A stretch of 11,148 nt of DNA from JAPYTY01 sp036338435 (GCA_036338435.1 JAYZCG010000048.1:1-11148); one strand, 5' to 3'. Positions 1 through 6,458 are shown, counted from the stretch's first letter. Numbers and translations are program-made. The notes: generated by a model not told the origin, from the sequence alone.

Positions 1-143
1 TGCTGGTTTGCCTCCAGAACTCCACCGGACCAGTAGACGATACAGGAAAGAACAAAGGCAGCTAGGAACCAGATTATTCGTTTTTTAAAATTGGTTTGAT
101 CTGGTGTATTTTGACGGGGTCTCGTTGAATCTGGAACATCCAT
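1..143 (-). CDS. N-terminal part of a small membrane protein, cut by the left window edge
   Basis: On the minus strand an open frame starts at ATG 143-141 and runs off the window after 47 full codons. It begins MDVPDSTRPRQNT, a hydrophilic Pro- and Gln-containing cytoplasmic-looking stretch. It continues with a Lys-Lys-Arg and then about 16 hydrophobic residues (IIWFLAAFVLSCIVYW, about residues 23-38), which look like a signal anchor or first transmembrane helix. The frame stays open upstream to a TGA at 207-209 and includes a possible TTG start at 179, but neither start has a strong Shine-Dalgarno; a purine stretch (AGAGAG) about 9 nt before ATG 143 mildly favours that start. It lies 103 nt downstream of bshA on the same strand, so it could be the third gene of that operon. 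The visible part is too short to name a family. Confidence 0.5.
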   Translation of the reverse strand, partial: MDVPDSTRPRQNTPDQTNFKKRIIWFLAAFVLSCIVYWSGGVLEANQ

Positions 144-246
144 ATATTTTAGTCTCTCTGCCTTGCCACATCCTTCCAAAGAATGTGTGAGAGAATGTGT
201 GCCATGTCATTCCTCATTAACACCAAGCAGTCCACATAGATTTGTG

Positions 247-1377
247 CTAACCTGATTTTTGATCAAAGATTTCCTGGTAATAAGCTTCATATTTCGGAAT
301 CATCAATTGGCTATCAAAATCGTGGAGTACCCGCGCTCTCGCCTTTTTGCAGAAGGTATCGTACCGGTCAGATGATTCAAGTAAATCCAAAGCCTTTTCA
401 GCCATTCCTTTGATATCTCCGATTGGGAGAAGGAAGCCTGTTTCTCCCTGTGCAACAACTTCCGGTAGGCCGCCTACATTTGTCCCAATAACAGGGATCC
501 CAAAAGATTGAGCTTCAAGAGCAGCGAGGCCAAAACTTTCTTGTTCACTTGGAAGAATAAACAGGTCAGCACAACTCATAAGCTCCTCAACATAATCTTG
601 TTCCCCGAGAAATACCACACTATCAGAGAGATTCAATTCTTTGACTTTTTGTTGTACTAACAATCGGTCTGGTCCTTCGCCGACTAAAAGTAGCTTTGCT
701 GGCACACGTGTCTGTATCCTGGCAAAAACATAAACGACGTCCTCAACTCTTTTCACCGCCCTAAAATTTGAAGCATGCATAAGAATTTTTTCGCCCATCG
801 GGGCAAAGTGTTGCTTAGGGTATTTGCTAGCCCTACCACTGTAGCGGCCCGTGTCAACAAAATTGTGGATTACACGGATCTCACGATTGATATTGAATTC
901 CTGGAGCGTACGTTGTTGAAGGTAATGTGAAACAGCTGTAACACCATCTGATTTCTCAATATTGAACTTAATTGCTTGGTGAAATGATTTATTGGCTCCA
1001 ACTAGGGTGATGTCCGTTCCATGCAGGGTAGTAATGGTTTTTAGATCATGAGGGGAAAGCATCTGTTTAGCTAAATAGGCGCTTGTAGCATGTGGGATTG
1101 CATAGTGAGCATGAATGATATCTAGTCCATATTCTCGGGAAATATCGACAAGCTTTGTCGCTAAAGCGAGTGCGTAAGGAGGATATTTAAAAATTGGATA
1201 GGACGCCACTTCCACTTCGTGAACAAAAATATTTTGATGAAAGGATCCCAATCTGAAAGGTGTTGCATAGCTGACAATATGAATTTCATGGCCTCTTTTA
1301 GCCAAGCCTACGGCTAGCTCTGATGCGATAACACCACTACCCCCATGCGTTGGATAACAAATGATTCCGATTTTCAT
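247..1377 (-). CDS. bshA: BshA, N-acetyl-alpha-D-glucosaminyl L-malate synthase (bacillithiol step 1)
   Basis: This GT4-family enzyme joins GlcNAc from UDP-GlcNAc to L-malate in the cytoplasm, the first step of bacillithiol synthesis. I place the start at ATG 1377-1375, giving 376 residues beginning MKIGIICYPTHGGSGV, which matches the family's usual N-terminus and length; a longer frame from 1419 would add 14 unlikely residues. Visible landmarks are the N-terminal Gly-rich loop GGSG (12-15), HGTD (119-122), SNFRAVKR (203-210) at the start of the second Rossmann domain, and the GT4 E-x7-E element EQESFGLAALE (278-288). The TPFRLG and YPIFKYPPYALALA stretches (39-74) are typical of BshA and separate it from generic GT4 enzymes. 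The start codon overlaps the bshB1 stop codon by one base (TAATG), so the two are very probably translationally coupled. Confidence 0.95.
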   Translation of the reverse strand: MKIGIICYPTHGGSGVIASELAVGLAKRGHEIHIVSYATPFRLGSFHQNIFVHEVEVASYPIFKYPPYALALATKLVDISREYGLDIIHAHYAIPHATSAYLAKQMLSPHDLKTITTLHGTDITLVGANKSFHQAIKFNIEKSDGVTAVSHYLQQRTLQEFNINREIRVIHNFVDTGRYSGRASKYPKQHFAPMGEKILMHASNFRAVKRVEDVVYVFARIQTRVPAKLLLVGEGPDRLLVQQKVKELNLSDSVVFLGEQDYVEELMSCADLFILPSEQESFGLAALEAQSFGIPVIGTNVGGLPEVVAQGETGFLLPIGDIKGMAEKALDLLESSDRYDTFCKKARARVLHDFDSQLMIPKYEAYYQEIFDQKSG

Positions 1378-2126
1378 TACGAAGACCCCAGAGGGAAATC
1401 TTTCGTAGATTCCGACCATAAAAATTTAACAGGGTCATCGATCCGAAGAGCCTCGCGCACAAAAAAGGGTTCACCGTAAGGCACCCCAATTGAGTGCCCA
1501 TAGCGCTTTGACCGCATTGTCAGATGGTCTAAAAATTCAGGTTGACTTATAAGTGTTTCTTCTTGACCATAGGTCTCTTTTTGTAAGTGGTGAAATTGGG
1601 ATTTGTATGCTCTGATAGCCTCTATCTTTCGTTCATGACATTCTGTAATATCCACCACGAAAGAAGGCTGAAACTCAAACCAACACGGATAGTAGATTAA
1701 TCTATGAGGCCGATAAGCATCTTGCTCAGTATTAATTTTTTTTAAGCCAGACAAAAAAGAGGCTTCCTGAATAAGACGAGAAGTATGGTAGTGATCCGGA
1801 TGTCGATCTTTCCAGTAAGGGGCAACAACTATCTTGGGCTTACAGGCTCTGATGATCTGGATTATTTTCATTTTACTTTTTCTGTCTACGGTTATATCGC
1901 CATCAGCCATGTCTAAAATCTGATGAAATGAAAGATCCAAGATTTCTGCTGCATCTTCGAATTCTTTCATTCGAGTTTCTGGGGATCCACGGGTGCCTAA
2001 TTCGCCATGGGTTAAACAGACAATGCCAGTAGCATACCCCTGGCGGCGAAGCTTGATTAGGGTGCCAGAACAAAAGAGTTCCACATCATCAGGATGTGAA
2101 CCGAAAGCTAATAAATCGAGTTCCAA
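1377..2126 (-). CDS. bshB1: BshB1, GlcNAc-malate deacetylase (bacillithiol step 2)
   Basis: This zinc-dependent PIG-L/LmbE-family deacetylase removes the acetyl group from GlcNAc-Mal to give GlcN-Mal, the substrate of BshC. The 249-residue product begins MELDLLAFGSHPDD. The metal site is visible as HPDD (11-14) and RHPDH (108-112); by analogy with the family, His11, Asp14 and His112 bind zinc and Asp13 acts as general base. The C-terminal EPFFVREALRIDDP (219-232) is a further BshB1 hallmark. The start is TTG at 2126-2124: it gives the canonical N-terminus, has a strong GGAGG sequence just upstream, and the nearby ATG is out of frame. It is the first gene of the bshB1-bshA unit and lies downstream of the ferredoxin terminator, so it should have its own promoter within 2127-2275, where I see no convincing -35/-10 pair. 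Confidence 0.95.
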   Translation of the reverse strand: MELDLLAFGSHPDDVELFCSGTLIKLRRQGYATGIVCLTHGELGTRGSPETRMKEFEDAAEILDLSFHQILDMADGDITVDRKSKMKIIQIIRACKPKIVVAPYWKDRHPDHYHTSRLIQEASFLSGLKKINTEQDAYRPHRLIYYPCWFEFQPSFVVDITECHERKIEAIRAYKSQFHHLQKETYGQEETLISQPEFLDHLTMRSKRYGHSIGVPYGEPFFVREALRIDDPVKFLWSESTKDFPLGSS

Positions 2127-2135
2127 GCGACCTCC
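2124..2135 (-). promoter_or_regulatory. Ribosome binding site that fixes the TTG start of bshB1
   Basis: On the minus strand GGAGG (complement of 2131-2135) is followed by four bases (TCGC) and TTG. Translation from this TTG gives the conserved (M)xLDxLAFGxHPDD opening. An ATG partly overlapping the Shine-Dalgarno region is in another frame, so the site supports the non-ATG start. Confidence 0.8.
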
Positions 2136-2275
2136 ATCTCCAAATTGATTAACTGCAGTCAGATTTCATCACAGAAAATCATCTACTGCAACAAATGCCA
2201 TTGCGAAGAGGATTTCAGAGCAGGCGTTTAACAAGGTAATCGGTATTTTTAAAAGAGAGGGGAGGGTTCTAGTAT

Positions 2276-2305
2276 AAAAAAGAGAGAGCCCGAAAGGGCC
2301 CCCTC
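2276..2305 (-). terminator. Rho-independent terminator of the ferredoxin gene
   Basis: On the minus strand a 10-bp stem (2305-2296 with 2291-2282, including two G-T pairs) closes a TTTC tetraloop and is followed directly by six Ts (2281-2276). It lies 28 bp beyond the ferredoxin stop codon. The rest of the interval to bshB1 (2127-2275) holds only a GA-rich tract and no gene I can support. Confidence 0.85.
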
Positions 2306-2333
2306 CAAAGAGATCTAATGTGTTGCAATCCGG

Positions 2334-2699
2334 CTAGTGTGCAGCACTAGAGGGGTCATCTAAAGCGCCACCGAATTGCTCCTCTTCTCGTTGTTTTACT
2401 GCGTCTATGTCGATGGCTCCGTCAAGGCTGCCGAGCGTGTCGGTAATTCGATTCTCATCGGTACACAAATCTGCATCGTTCTTCTCAACCCACTCTTCGC
2501 TCTCTGCAGGCACTTCCGCCTCAGGATAAATTGCGTTGACCGGACATAGAGGGACGCAGGCATCACAATCAATGCATTCATCCGGATTGATTATTAGCAT
2601 ATGTGGATCATGGATCTCATGAAAACAGTCCACAGGGCAATCTGCAACGCAATCTGTATAGCGGTTATCCACACATCGGTCAGTTACAATATAGGTCAT
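2334..2699 (-). CDS. fdxA: Seven-iron ferredoxin ([3Fe-4S][4Fe-4S], FdxA type)
   Basis: A small soluble electron carrier of 121 residues. The N-terminal half follows the Azotobacter ferredoxin I pattern: Cys9, Cys17, Cys21 and Cys25, then DECIDCDACVPLCP with Cys42, Cys45, Cys48 and Cys52. By analogy, Cys9, Cys17 and Cys52 should hold a [3Fe-4S] cluster and Cys21, Cys42, Cys45 and Cys48 a [4Fe-4S] cluster. The non-ligand Cys usually found three residues after the first ligand is Asn12 here. The C-terminal half (about 60-121) is very acidic and contains an extra Cys, making the protein somewhat longer than the roughly 107-residue family norm. The start ATG has an AGGAGG (2707-2712) at 7-nt spacing. 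With its own promoter and terminator it appears to be a single-gene transcript, divergent from the tRNA gene. The redox partner cannot be told from the neighbours. Confidence 0.93.
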   Translation of the reverse strand: MTYIVTDRCVDNRYTDCVADCPVDCFHEIHDPHMLIINPDECIDCDACVPLCPVNAIYPEAEVPAESEEWVEKNDADLCTDENRITDTLGSLDGAIDIDAVKQREEEQFGGALDDPSSAAH

Positions 2700-2740
2700 T
2701 ACTAATCCTCCTGGATAATGCTTCTATAAAATTCCCTGTT

Positions 2741-2769
2741 ACCATACAAGGTGATAAAATCCGCGTCAA
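2741..2769 (-). promoter_or_regulatory. Likely sigma-70-type promoter of the ferredoxin gene
   Basis: On the minus strand TTGACG (complement of 2764-2769) and TATGGT (complement of 2741-2746) are exactly 17 bp apart. They match the -35 consensus at five of six and the -10 at four of six positions. Transcription would start near 2734, giving a 5' leader of about 35 nt that contains the AGGAGG ribosome binding site. Confidence 0.6.
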
Positions 2770-2923
2770 CCACAGCCTATCATACACACACAAGATCATA
2801 GAAAATGGGGTATGACAATTAACGAAGAGAATAGAAAACGCGGACAGCTAATGAATACCAGTATGTCCAGGGCAAGAAAGTAGAGTAGTGCTGTATTGTC
2901 GATATCTGCGTAGACGTTCAGGA

Positions 2924-2953
2924 TAGACAACTGCCCATAGCGAGTGCTAGAAT
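2924..2953 (+). promoter_or_regulatory. Promoter of the tRNA-Glu gene, with GC-rich discriminator
   Basis: TAGACA (2924-2929) and TAGAAT (2948-2953) each match the sigma-70 consensus at five of six positions and are 18 bp apart. A TG dinucleotide precedes the -10 in extended -10 position (2945-2946). The bases after the -10 are GCGCCCC, a GC-rich discriminator of the kind associated with stringently controlled stable-RNA promoters. The start point would be near 2960, about 9 nt before the mature tRNA 5' end. Confidence 0.65.
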
Positions 2954-2968
2954 GCGCCCCATTAAAGG

Positions 2969-3043
2969 GTCCCCATCGTCTAGCTTGGCCTAGGACATCG
3001 CCCTTTCAAGGCGAAAACACGGGTTCAAATCCCGTTGGGGACA
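2969..3043 (+). tRNA. tRNA-Glu, anticodon UUC
   Basis: A complete cloverleaf can be drawn. The acceptor stem pairs 2969-2975 with 3036-3042, with discriminator A3043. The D stem is 2978-2980 with 2994-2996. The anticodon stem is 2998-3002 with 3010-3014 around the loop CTTTCAA, and the anticodon TTC is at 3005-3007. The variable loop is four bases, and the T stem is 3019-3023 with 3031-3035 around TTCAAAT. All canonical stems are Watson-Crick apart from the D-stem margin. The 3' CCA is not encoded (TGT follows), so it must be added after transcription. It supplies glutamate for translation of GAA/GAG. I see no clear terminator directly downstream. Confidence 0.97.
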
Positions 3044-3081
3044 TGTTTTCAGTGTTAGCTGGCCTTGTGCTATTCTTCTAC

Positions 3082-3142
3082 AATGCTTGCACTTGTAAAA
3101 TGAACTGTTCAATCATGGGATGATGAGAAGCAAGCGTTGAAC
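3082..3142 (+). other. Cluster of short inverted repeats between tRNA-Glu and the 3201 gene
   Basis: The 157-bp interval 3044-3200 contains several short self-complementary elements: AATGCTTGC (3082-3090) with GCAAGCGTT (3130-3138, one G-T pair), GTTCAA (3107-3112) with TTGAAC (3137-3142), and ATCAT-GGG-ATGAT (3112-3124). Some are mutually exclusive. None is followed by a T-run, so this is not an obvious terminator. It may be a structured leader of the downstream gene or chance in AT-rich DNA. Confidence 0.25.
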
Positions 3143-3200
3143 TTGCATAAACTCAACAAGCACTAAAAGATTCAAGTGAAAAAATAATTAAGGACTGAGA

Positions 3201-3566
3201 ATGAAAGTCATATTTCTTTGTGGATTAGGGTTGGTTTTCCCAGTAATTATTTTTTTAAGCTTGACTGACCAGCCTGAACAAATGTCGATAGAGTGGGAGT
3301 TAGCTATTGTGAATGCCTCCGATCAAGTTTCTCGTAATCATCCCACAGTTAATGAGTTTAAAAATATGTTAGATAGATTTGAAAATAAATGTCTTAATTC
3401 ACGACAGGACATCGCAGATGCTTGCGTAGTAGGTTACCTCTATCGTAAGGAGAGGGGCAATCTGGACACCTTGATGGAGTTTATGCAGGAAGTAAATGCG
3501 GCCATTAGTGAAGATAGCGATGATCCAGTAGACATAAGAGAGCTAGTTCGGGCCATATTGGGTTAA
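3201..3566 (+). CDS. Unrecognised small exported or membrane-anchored protein
   Basis: A 121-residue protein I cannot assign to a family. The N-terminus MKVIFLCGLGLVFPVIIFLSLT has one basic residue followed by about 18 hydrophobic residues (4-21), so it is a signal peptide or a single membrane anchor. There is no lipobox, because the only N-terminal Cys is inside the hydrophobic core. The remaining 100 residues are hydrophilic, look largely helical, carry two cysteines (Cys64 and Cys75) that could form a disulfide in the periplasm, and become acidic around 104-112 (EDSDDPVD). An AAGGA sequence at 3190-3194 precedes the ATG by 6 nt, which supports real translation. It stands alone on this strand after tRNA-Glu and converges with the GT2 gene, the two stop codons being only 10 bp apart. 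Confidence 0.72.
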   Translation: MKVIFLCGLGLVFPVIIFLSLTDQPEQMSIEWELAIVNASDQVSRNHPTVNEFKNMLDRFENKCLNSRQDIADACVVGYLYRKERGNLDTLMEFMQEVNAAISEDSDDPVDIRELVRAILG

Positions 3567-3576
3567 TGGTGCCGGA

Positions 3577-4344
3577 TTAAAAAGCGGTATCTGCTGTTCT
3601 AGGAGTAAATCCCTTTCCATCAAAGCGGGCAACAATCCAGGGCCGCAGCATAGCCCACCAGTCCAATCCAGGCCTGATCTTGCTGTAGGGGTGCCCTTTA
3701 ACAGGATAGCGCATTGTGACGGGAACTTCCTTCCAACGTATTGTCCGGTCTAAAAGAACCTTGGCATATAGGTAGTATTCAAATCCATATGTGTCGAGCC
3801 AGGGCTCTTGCCAGTTAAATTGGGCTCTCGGAATAAGATCTAGTCTAAAAGCACGGTATCCGCAAGTAGAGTCTGTTAGGTAAACGTTAATGAGAATTTT
3901 CATTAACCAATTAACCATCGGTATTGCTATCTTACGAAAACTTGGCAAGTTGGGATAATGTCCTCCGGGTAAATACCGACTCCCAGTCACATAGTCAACC
4001 TCCCCATTAAGAATGGGTGTGATGACTGTTTTCATATCTGCAGCCAACATTTTACCATTGCCAGCCATAACCCCGAAGATCTCATAATCCCGATCAAGCG
4101 CCCATAGAAGTGCAAGTCTATAGCTGTAGCCAATACCCATATTTTGGGGTATATCTATGTAAGGATAGCCAGATTGGTATACTAATTCTTCAGATCCGTC
4201 AGTGGACCCGTTGTTGACCAAAAGGATCTTGTCACATGGAAGGGCAGCACTGGCCAGTTCTTCTAACACTCTTGGCAATTCCCTAATCTGGTTATAGATA
4301 GGAATAAAGAAGAGACTTTTCATTTGGTGTAAACTTACTATCAT
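3577..4344 (-). CDS. Family 2 glycosyltransferase (DPM1-like) with altered DxD motif
   Basis: A GT-A fold glycosyltransferase, probably acting at the inner membrane face on a nucleotide sugar and a lipid or glycan acceptor. Of 255 residues from ATG 4344, the core starts at KSLFFIPIYNQ (9-19). It continues with the nucleotide-binding LLVNNGSTDGS (41-51), NMGIGYSYRLAL (68-79), and GSRYLPGG (121-128). The segment DSTCGYRAFR (158-167) resembles the catalytic T-D-x-x-C/G-F-R region of polyprenyl-phosphate sugar synthases. Where a DxD metal motif is expected it reads AGNGK (94-98). There are no C-terminal membrane helices, unlike many polyprenyl-phosphate GTs. Met8 (ATG 4323-4321) is an equally plausible start, since the first seven residues precede the conserved strand and neither start has a good Shine-Dalgarno. 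It is divergent from the acetyltransferase gene with almost no gap. Donor and acceptor cannot be deduced. Confidence 0.85.
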   Translation of the reverse strand: MIVSLHQMKSLFFIPIYNQIRELPRVLEELASAALPCDKILLVNNGSTDGSEELVYQSGYPYIDIPQNMGIGYSYRLALLWALDRDYEIFGVMAGNGKMLAADMKTVITPILNGEVDYVTGSRYLPGGHYPNLPSFRKIAIPMVNWLMKILINVYLTDSTCGYRAFRLDLIPRAQFNWQEPWLDTYGFEYYLYAKVLLDRTIRWKEVPVTMRYPVKGHPYSKIRPGLDWWAMLRPWIVARFDGKGFTPRTADTAF

Positions 4345-4355
4345 TTGGTGACATG

Positions 4356-4949
4356 ATGAATGAGAGTTTTATTCACCCCAATGCCATAGTTGAATCAGAT
4401 CTTGTTGGGCAGGGAACTAAGATTTGGGCCTTTACCCATGTGATGAAGGACGTGGAAATTGGAGATAACTGTAATATTGGAGAACATTGTTTTTTTGAAT
4501 CTGGTGTAATTGTCGGAAGCAATACCACGATTAAAAATGGCAACATGCTGTGGAATGGGGTGGTTTTAGAAGAAGGGGTCTTCATTGGCCCCCAGGTTTG
4601 TTTCACAAATGATATGTATCCACGCTCTCCACGGTTTCCACATGGCAGTTCACGGTACCGTACTTCGGAATGGCTATTGAAAACTTACCTTAGGCAAGGG
4701 GCTTCCATAGGAGCAGGAGCGGTGCTCTTGCCAGGTATTACTATTGCAGATTTTGCGATGGTAGGGGCGGGATCAGTGGTGACAACTGATGTGCCAGCAC
4801 ACGCTTTAGTTGCGGGAAATCCTGCTCAAATACGGAAGTGGGTTTGCCGATGTGGAATACCACTAGATTTCAATCAATCGGGGTCAATTTGTAATGATTG
4901 TGGAAGCAAATTCGAAAAATTTTCAAGCGGAATAATGTGCATTGATTAA
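4356..4949 (+). CDS. Left-handed beta-helix sugar N-acetyltransferase (WbpD/WlbB-like) with C-terminal Cys cluster
   Basis: A hexapeptide-repeat acetyltransferase, probably using acetyl-CoA to acetylate an amino group on a nucleotide-activated sugar for surface polysaccharide. Residues about 5-165 carry repeated [LIV]-G-x4 turns such as VEIGDNCNIG, GVIVGSNTTI, GVFIGPQVCFTND (74-86) and GASIGAGAVLLPGITI (115-130), ending with VPAHALVAGNPAQIRKWV. This order matches WbpD/WlbB and dTDP-3-amino-sugar acetyltransferases. The tail has Cys164 and Cys166 (CRCG) and Cys179 and Cys182 (CNDCG), a probable zinc ribbon. Start choice: the open frame begins at ATG 4353, but GGTG at 4347-4350 is only 2 nt from it and 5 nt from the next in-frame ATG at 4356, so 4356 (197 residues) is preferred. 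The partner aminotransferase and dehydrogenase are not in the window. The exact substrate is unknown. Confidence 0.87.
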   Translation: MNESFIHPNAIVESDLVGQGTKIWAFTHVMKDVEIGDNCNIGEHCFFESGVIVGSNTTIKNGNMLWNGVVLEEGVFIGPQVCFTNDMYPRSPRFPHGSSRYRTSEWLLKTYLRQGASIGAGAVLLPGITIADFAMVGAGSVVTTDVPAHALVAGNPAQIRKWVCRCGIPLDFNQSGSICNDCGSKFEKFSSGIMCID

Positions 4950-4989
4950 CACCTAATAAACATCTGACGATAATAGACAGATTAAGGTG
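4950..4989. terminator. Possible weak bidirectional terminator between convergent genes
   Basis: Between the acetyltransferase and symporter stop codons there is a nested inverted repeat: CACCT (4950-4954) with AGGTG (4985-4989) enclosing ATCTG (4962-4966) with CAGAT (4978-4982). No T-run follows on either strand. The convergent gene arrangement is the main reason to consider it a terminator. Confidence 0.25.
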
Positions 4990-5009
4990 GCCAGATAGCA
5001 TTCTACAGG

Positions 5010-6455
5010 CTATGTCCTCTTGGTAACTTGGCGGGTTAACGTTTTCCACAGGATTCCCACAAAAAAAGTCCCGACAGTTCCAACAAGCATATACCAGGTC
5101 CAAGCAACATTACTGAGCAGATGCATAGCCAGAACAATGACCAATCCCGTTCCCATGGAAACCAGCGCCCCGCTTTCATTAATCTTCCCCTTTTGAAGGC
5201 CCAGTAAGAAAATACCAAGGACGCTTCCCATTGTAATGCTAGCAATTGTGAGCCCTGCCTCTAAAACACTACCGAAATTACGCGCCAATAGTGAAATCAC
5301 AATAAGGGCAGCTCCCCAAAATAATGTCATCCTCCTAGATGCTCTAAAATAGTGAGCATCTGAAGCCCCTTTGGCAAAATAAACTTTGTAGAAATCATTA
5401 ATTGATGAGGATGAAAGGGAGTTAAGGGAACTGCTAAGAGTTGACATCGCAGAAGCAAAAATGCCGGCAATAATAAGCCCAGAAAGACCGGCTGGCATTT
5501 GCTCAACAATAAAAATTGGGAAAATTCTATCTACTTGTATGAGTTCGCGTTCCAAGGGAACATGCTGGTAAAACACGTATAGCATAACTCCAATAACCAA
5601 GAAAATTAAGAATTGGAAAAATACCACTATACCGCTCAAGACGAGAGCTAATTGACTACCCTTCCTATCCCCGCAAGCTAGATAGCGCTGCACCATCATT
5701 TGATCAGTGCCATGAGTGGCAAATGTAATGAAGGTTCCCCCCACTAATCCTGCCCAGAAAGTATACGCCTGACTTAAGCTGAGTGTGAAATCTAGCAGGT
5801 CCAATTTCCCTAGAGGCGCAGATACAGCGACGACTTCAGCCCAGCCACCTGGAATTTTCCCCAACAACACAAGAAAGGCAATCCCAGCTCCAGCCGTATA
5901 GACAATAAGCTGAGCCACATCATTCCACACCACTGCACGCATACCTCCGTAGTATGTGTAGGCAATGGTAAGCCCACCGATGATAATGACTGTCCAATGA
6001 TCTGATAAGCCTGTGACGACCGATAGGACAAGGCCTGTAGCAAACAAGCGCACGCCATCCGACAACGAGCGACTTCCTTGAAAAAGGATCGCCGAAAAAT
6101 TCTGAACTTTCTTGCCAAACTGAAAGTTCAGGAGCTCATAAGCAGTATAAATGGAACCCTTAAAGTAAGAAGGAAGCAGGACGAAGCTTACGAGTAGTCT
6201 GCCAATGAAGTACCCTGCTACTATTTGGAGAAAGGTTAGGTTTCCTGTATATGCAATAGCCGGAGCTCCTATAAAAGTAAGAGTGCTAGTTTCAGTGGCA
6301 ACGATGGAAAGGGAGATAGCCCACCATGGCATCTTCTTGCTCCCTAAAAAGTAGTCGTCGAGGGTATGTCGTCCTCTCCCTGCAAGAGTTCCAAGAGTTA
6401 AGCATCCCAGCAAATACGCAAGTAAAATAACCGTGTCAAGGGGAGTGAAGTTCAT
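5010..6455 (-). CDS. Sodium:solute symporter (SSS family)
   Basis: An inner-membrane secondary transporter of 481 residues with about 13 hydrophobic helices, the usual length and topology of the SSS family. Visible family features are the N-terminal helix (about 6-25), DDYFLGSKKMPWWAISLS (33-50), ATETSTLTFIGAPA (53-66) forming the unwound first repeat helix, YGGMRAVVWNDVAQLIV (169-185), HGTDQMMVQRYLA (248-260), and ASAMSTLSSSLNSLSSSS (334-351). In related transporters the last, Ser-rich segment contributes the Na2 sodium site. The ATG lies 3 nt after the nagZ stop, so it is almost certainly co-transcribed and probably co-translated with nagZ. That linkage suggests import of the sugar NagZ releases (GlcNAc or a muropeptide fragment), but this is inference; SSS members also carry proline, sialic acid, glucose and other solutes. 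Confidence 0.9.
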   Translation of the reverse strand: MNFTPLDTVILLAYLLGCLTLGTLAGRGRHTLDDYFLGSKKMPWWAISLSIVATETSTLTFIGAPAIAYTGNLTFLQIVAGYFIGRLLVSFVLLPSYFKGSIYTAYELLNFQFGKKVQNFSAILFQGSRSLSDGVRLFATGLVLSVVTGLSDHWTVIIIGGLTIAYTYYGGMRAVVWNDVAQLIVYTAGAGIAFLVLLGKIPGGWAEVVAVSAPLGKLDLLDFTLSLSQAYTFWAGLVGGTFITFATHGTDQMMVQRYLACGDRKGSQLALVLSGIVVFFQFLIFLVIGVMLYVFYQHVPLERELIQVDRIFPIFIVEQMPAGLSGLIIAGIFASAMSTLSSSLNSLSSSSINDFYKVYFAKGASDAHYFRASRRMTLFWGAALIVISLLARNFGSVLEAGLTIASITMGSVLGIFLLGLQKGKINESGALVSMGTGLVIVLAMHLLSNVAWTWYMLVGTVGTFFVGILWKTLTRQVTKRT

Positions 6456-6458
6456 GGC

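Noticed and set aside
1378..1419. Longer bshA start at 1419
   Set aside because: The extra 14 residues overlap bshB1 and lie before the conserved family N-terminus at MKIGIICYP.
2180..2215. Ten-codon minus-strand open frame in the bshB1 leader as a regulatory upstream ORF
   Set aside because: It has no clear ribosome binding site, no run of regulatory codons and no attenuator hairpin following it.
2603..2815. Plus-strand 70-codon open frame across the 5' end of the ferredoxin gene
   Set aside because: It is antisense to the conserved Cys-rich coding region and to the ferredoxin promoter, and shows no recognisable protein features.
5036..6118. Additional minus-strand frames within the symporter gene
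   Set aside because: They are out-of-frame readings of a complete, motif-bearing SSS gene.
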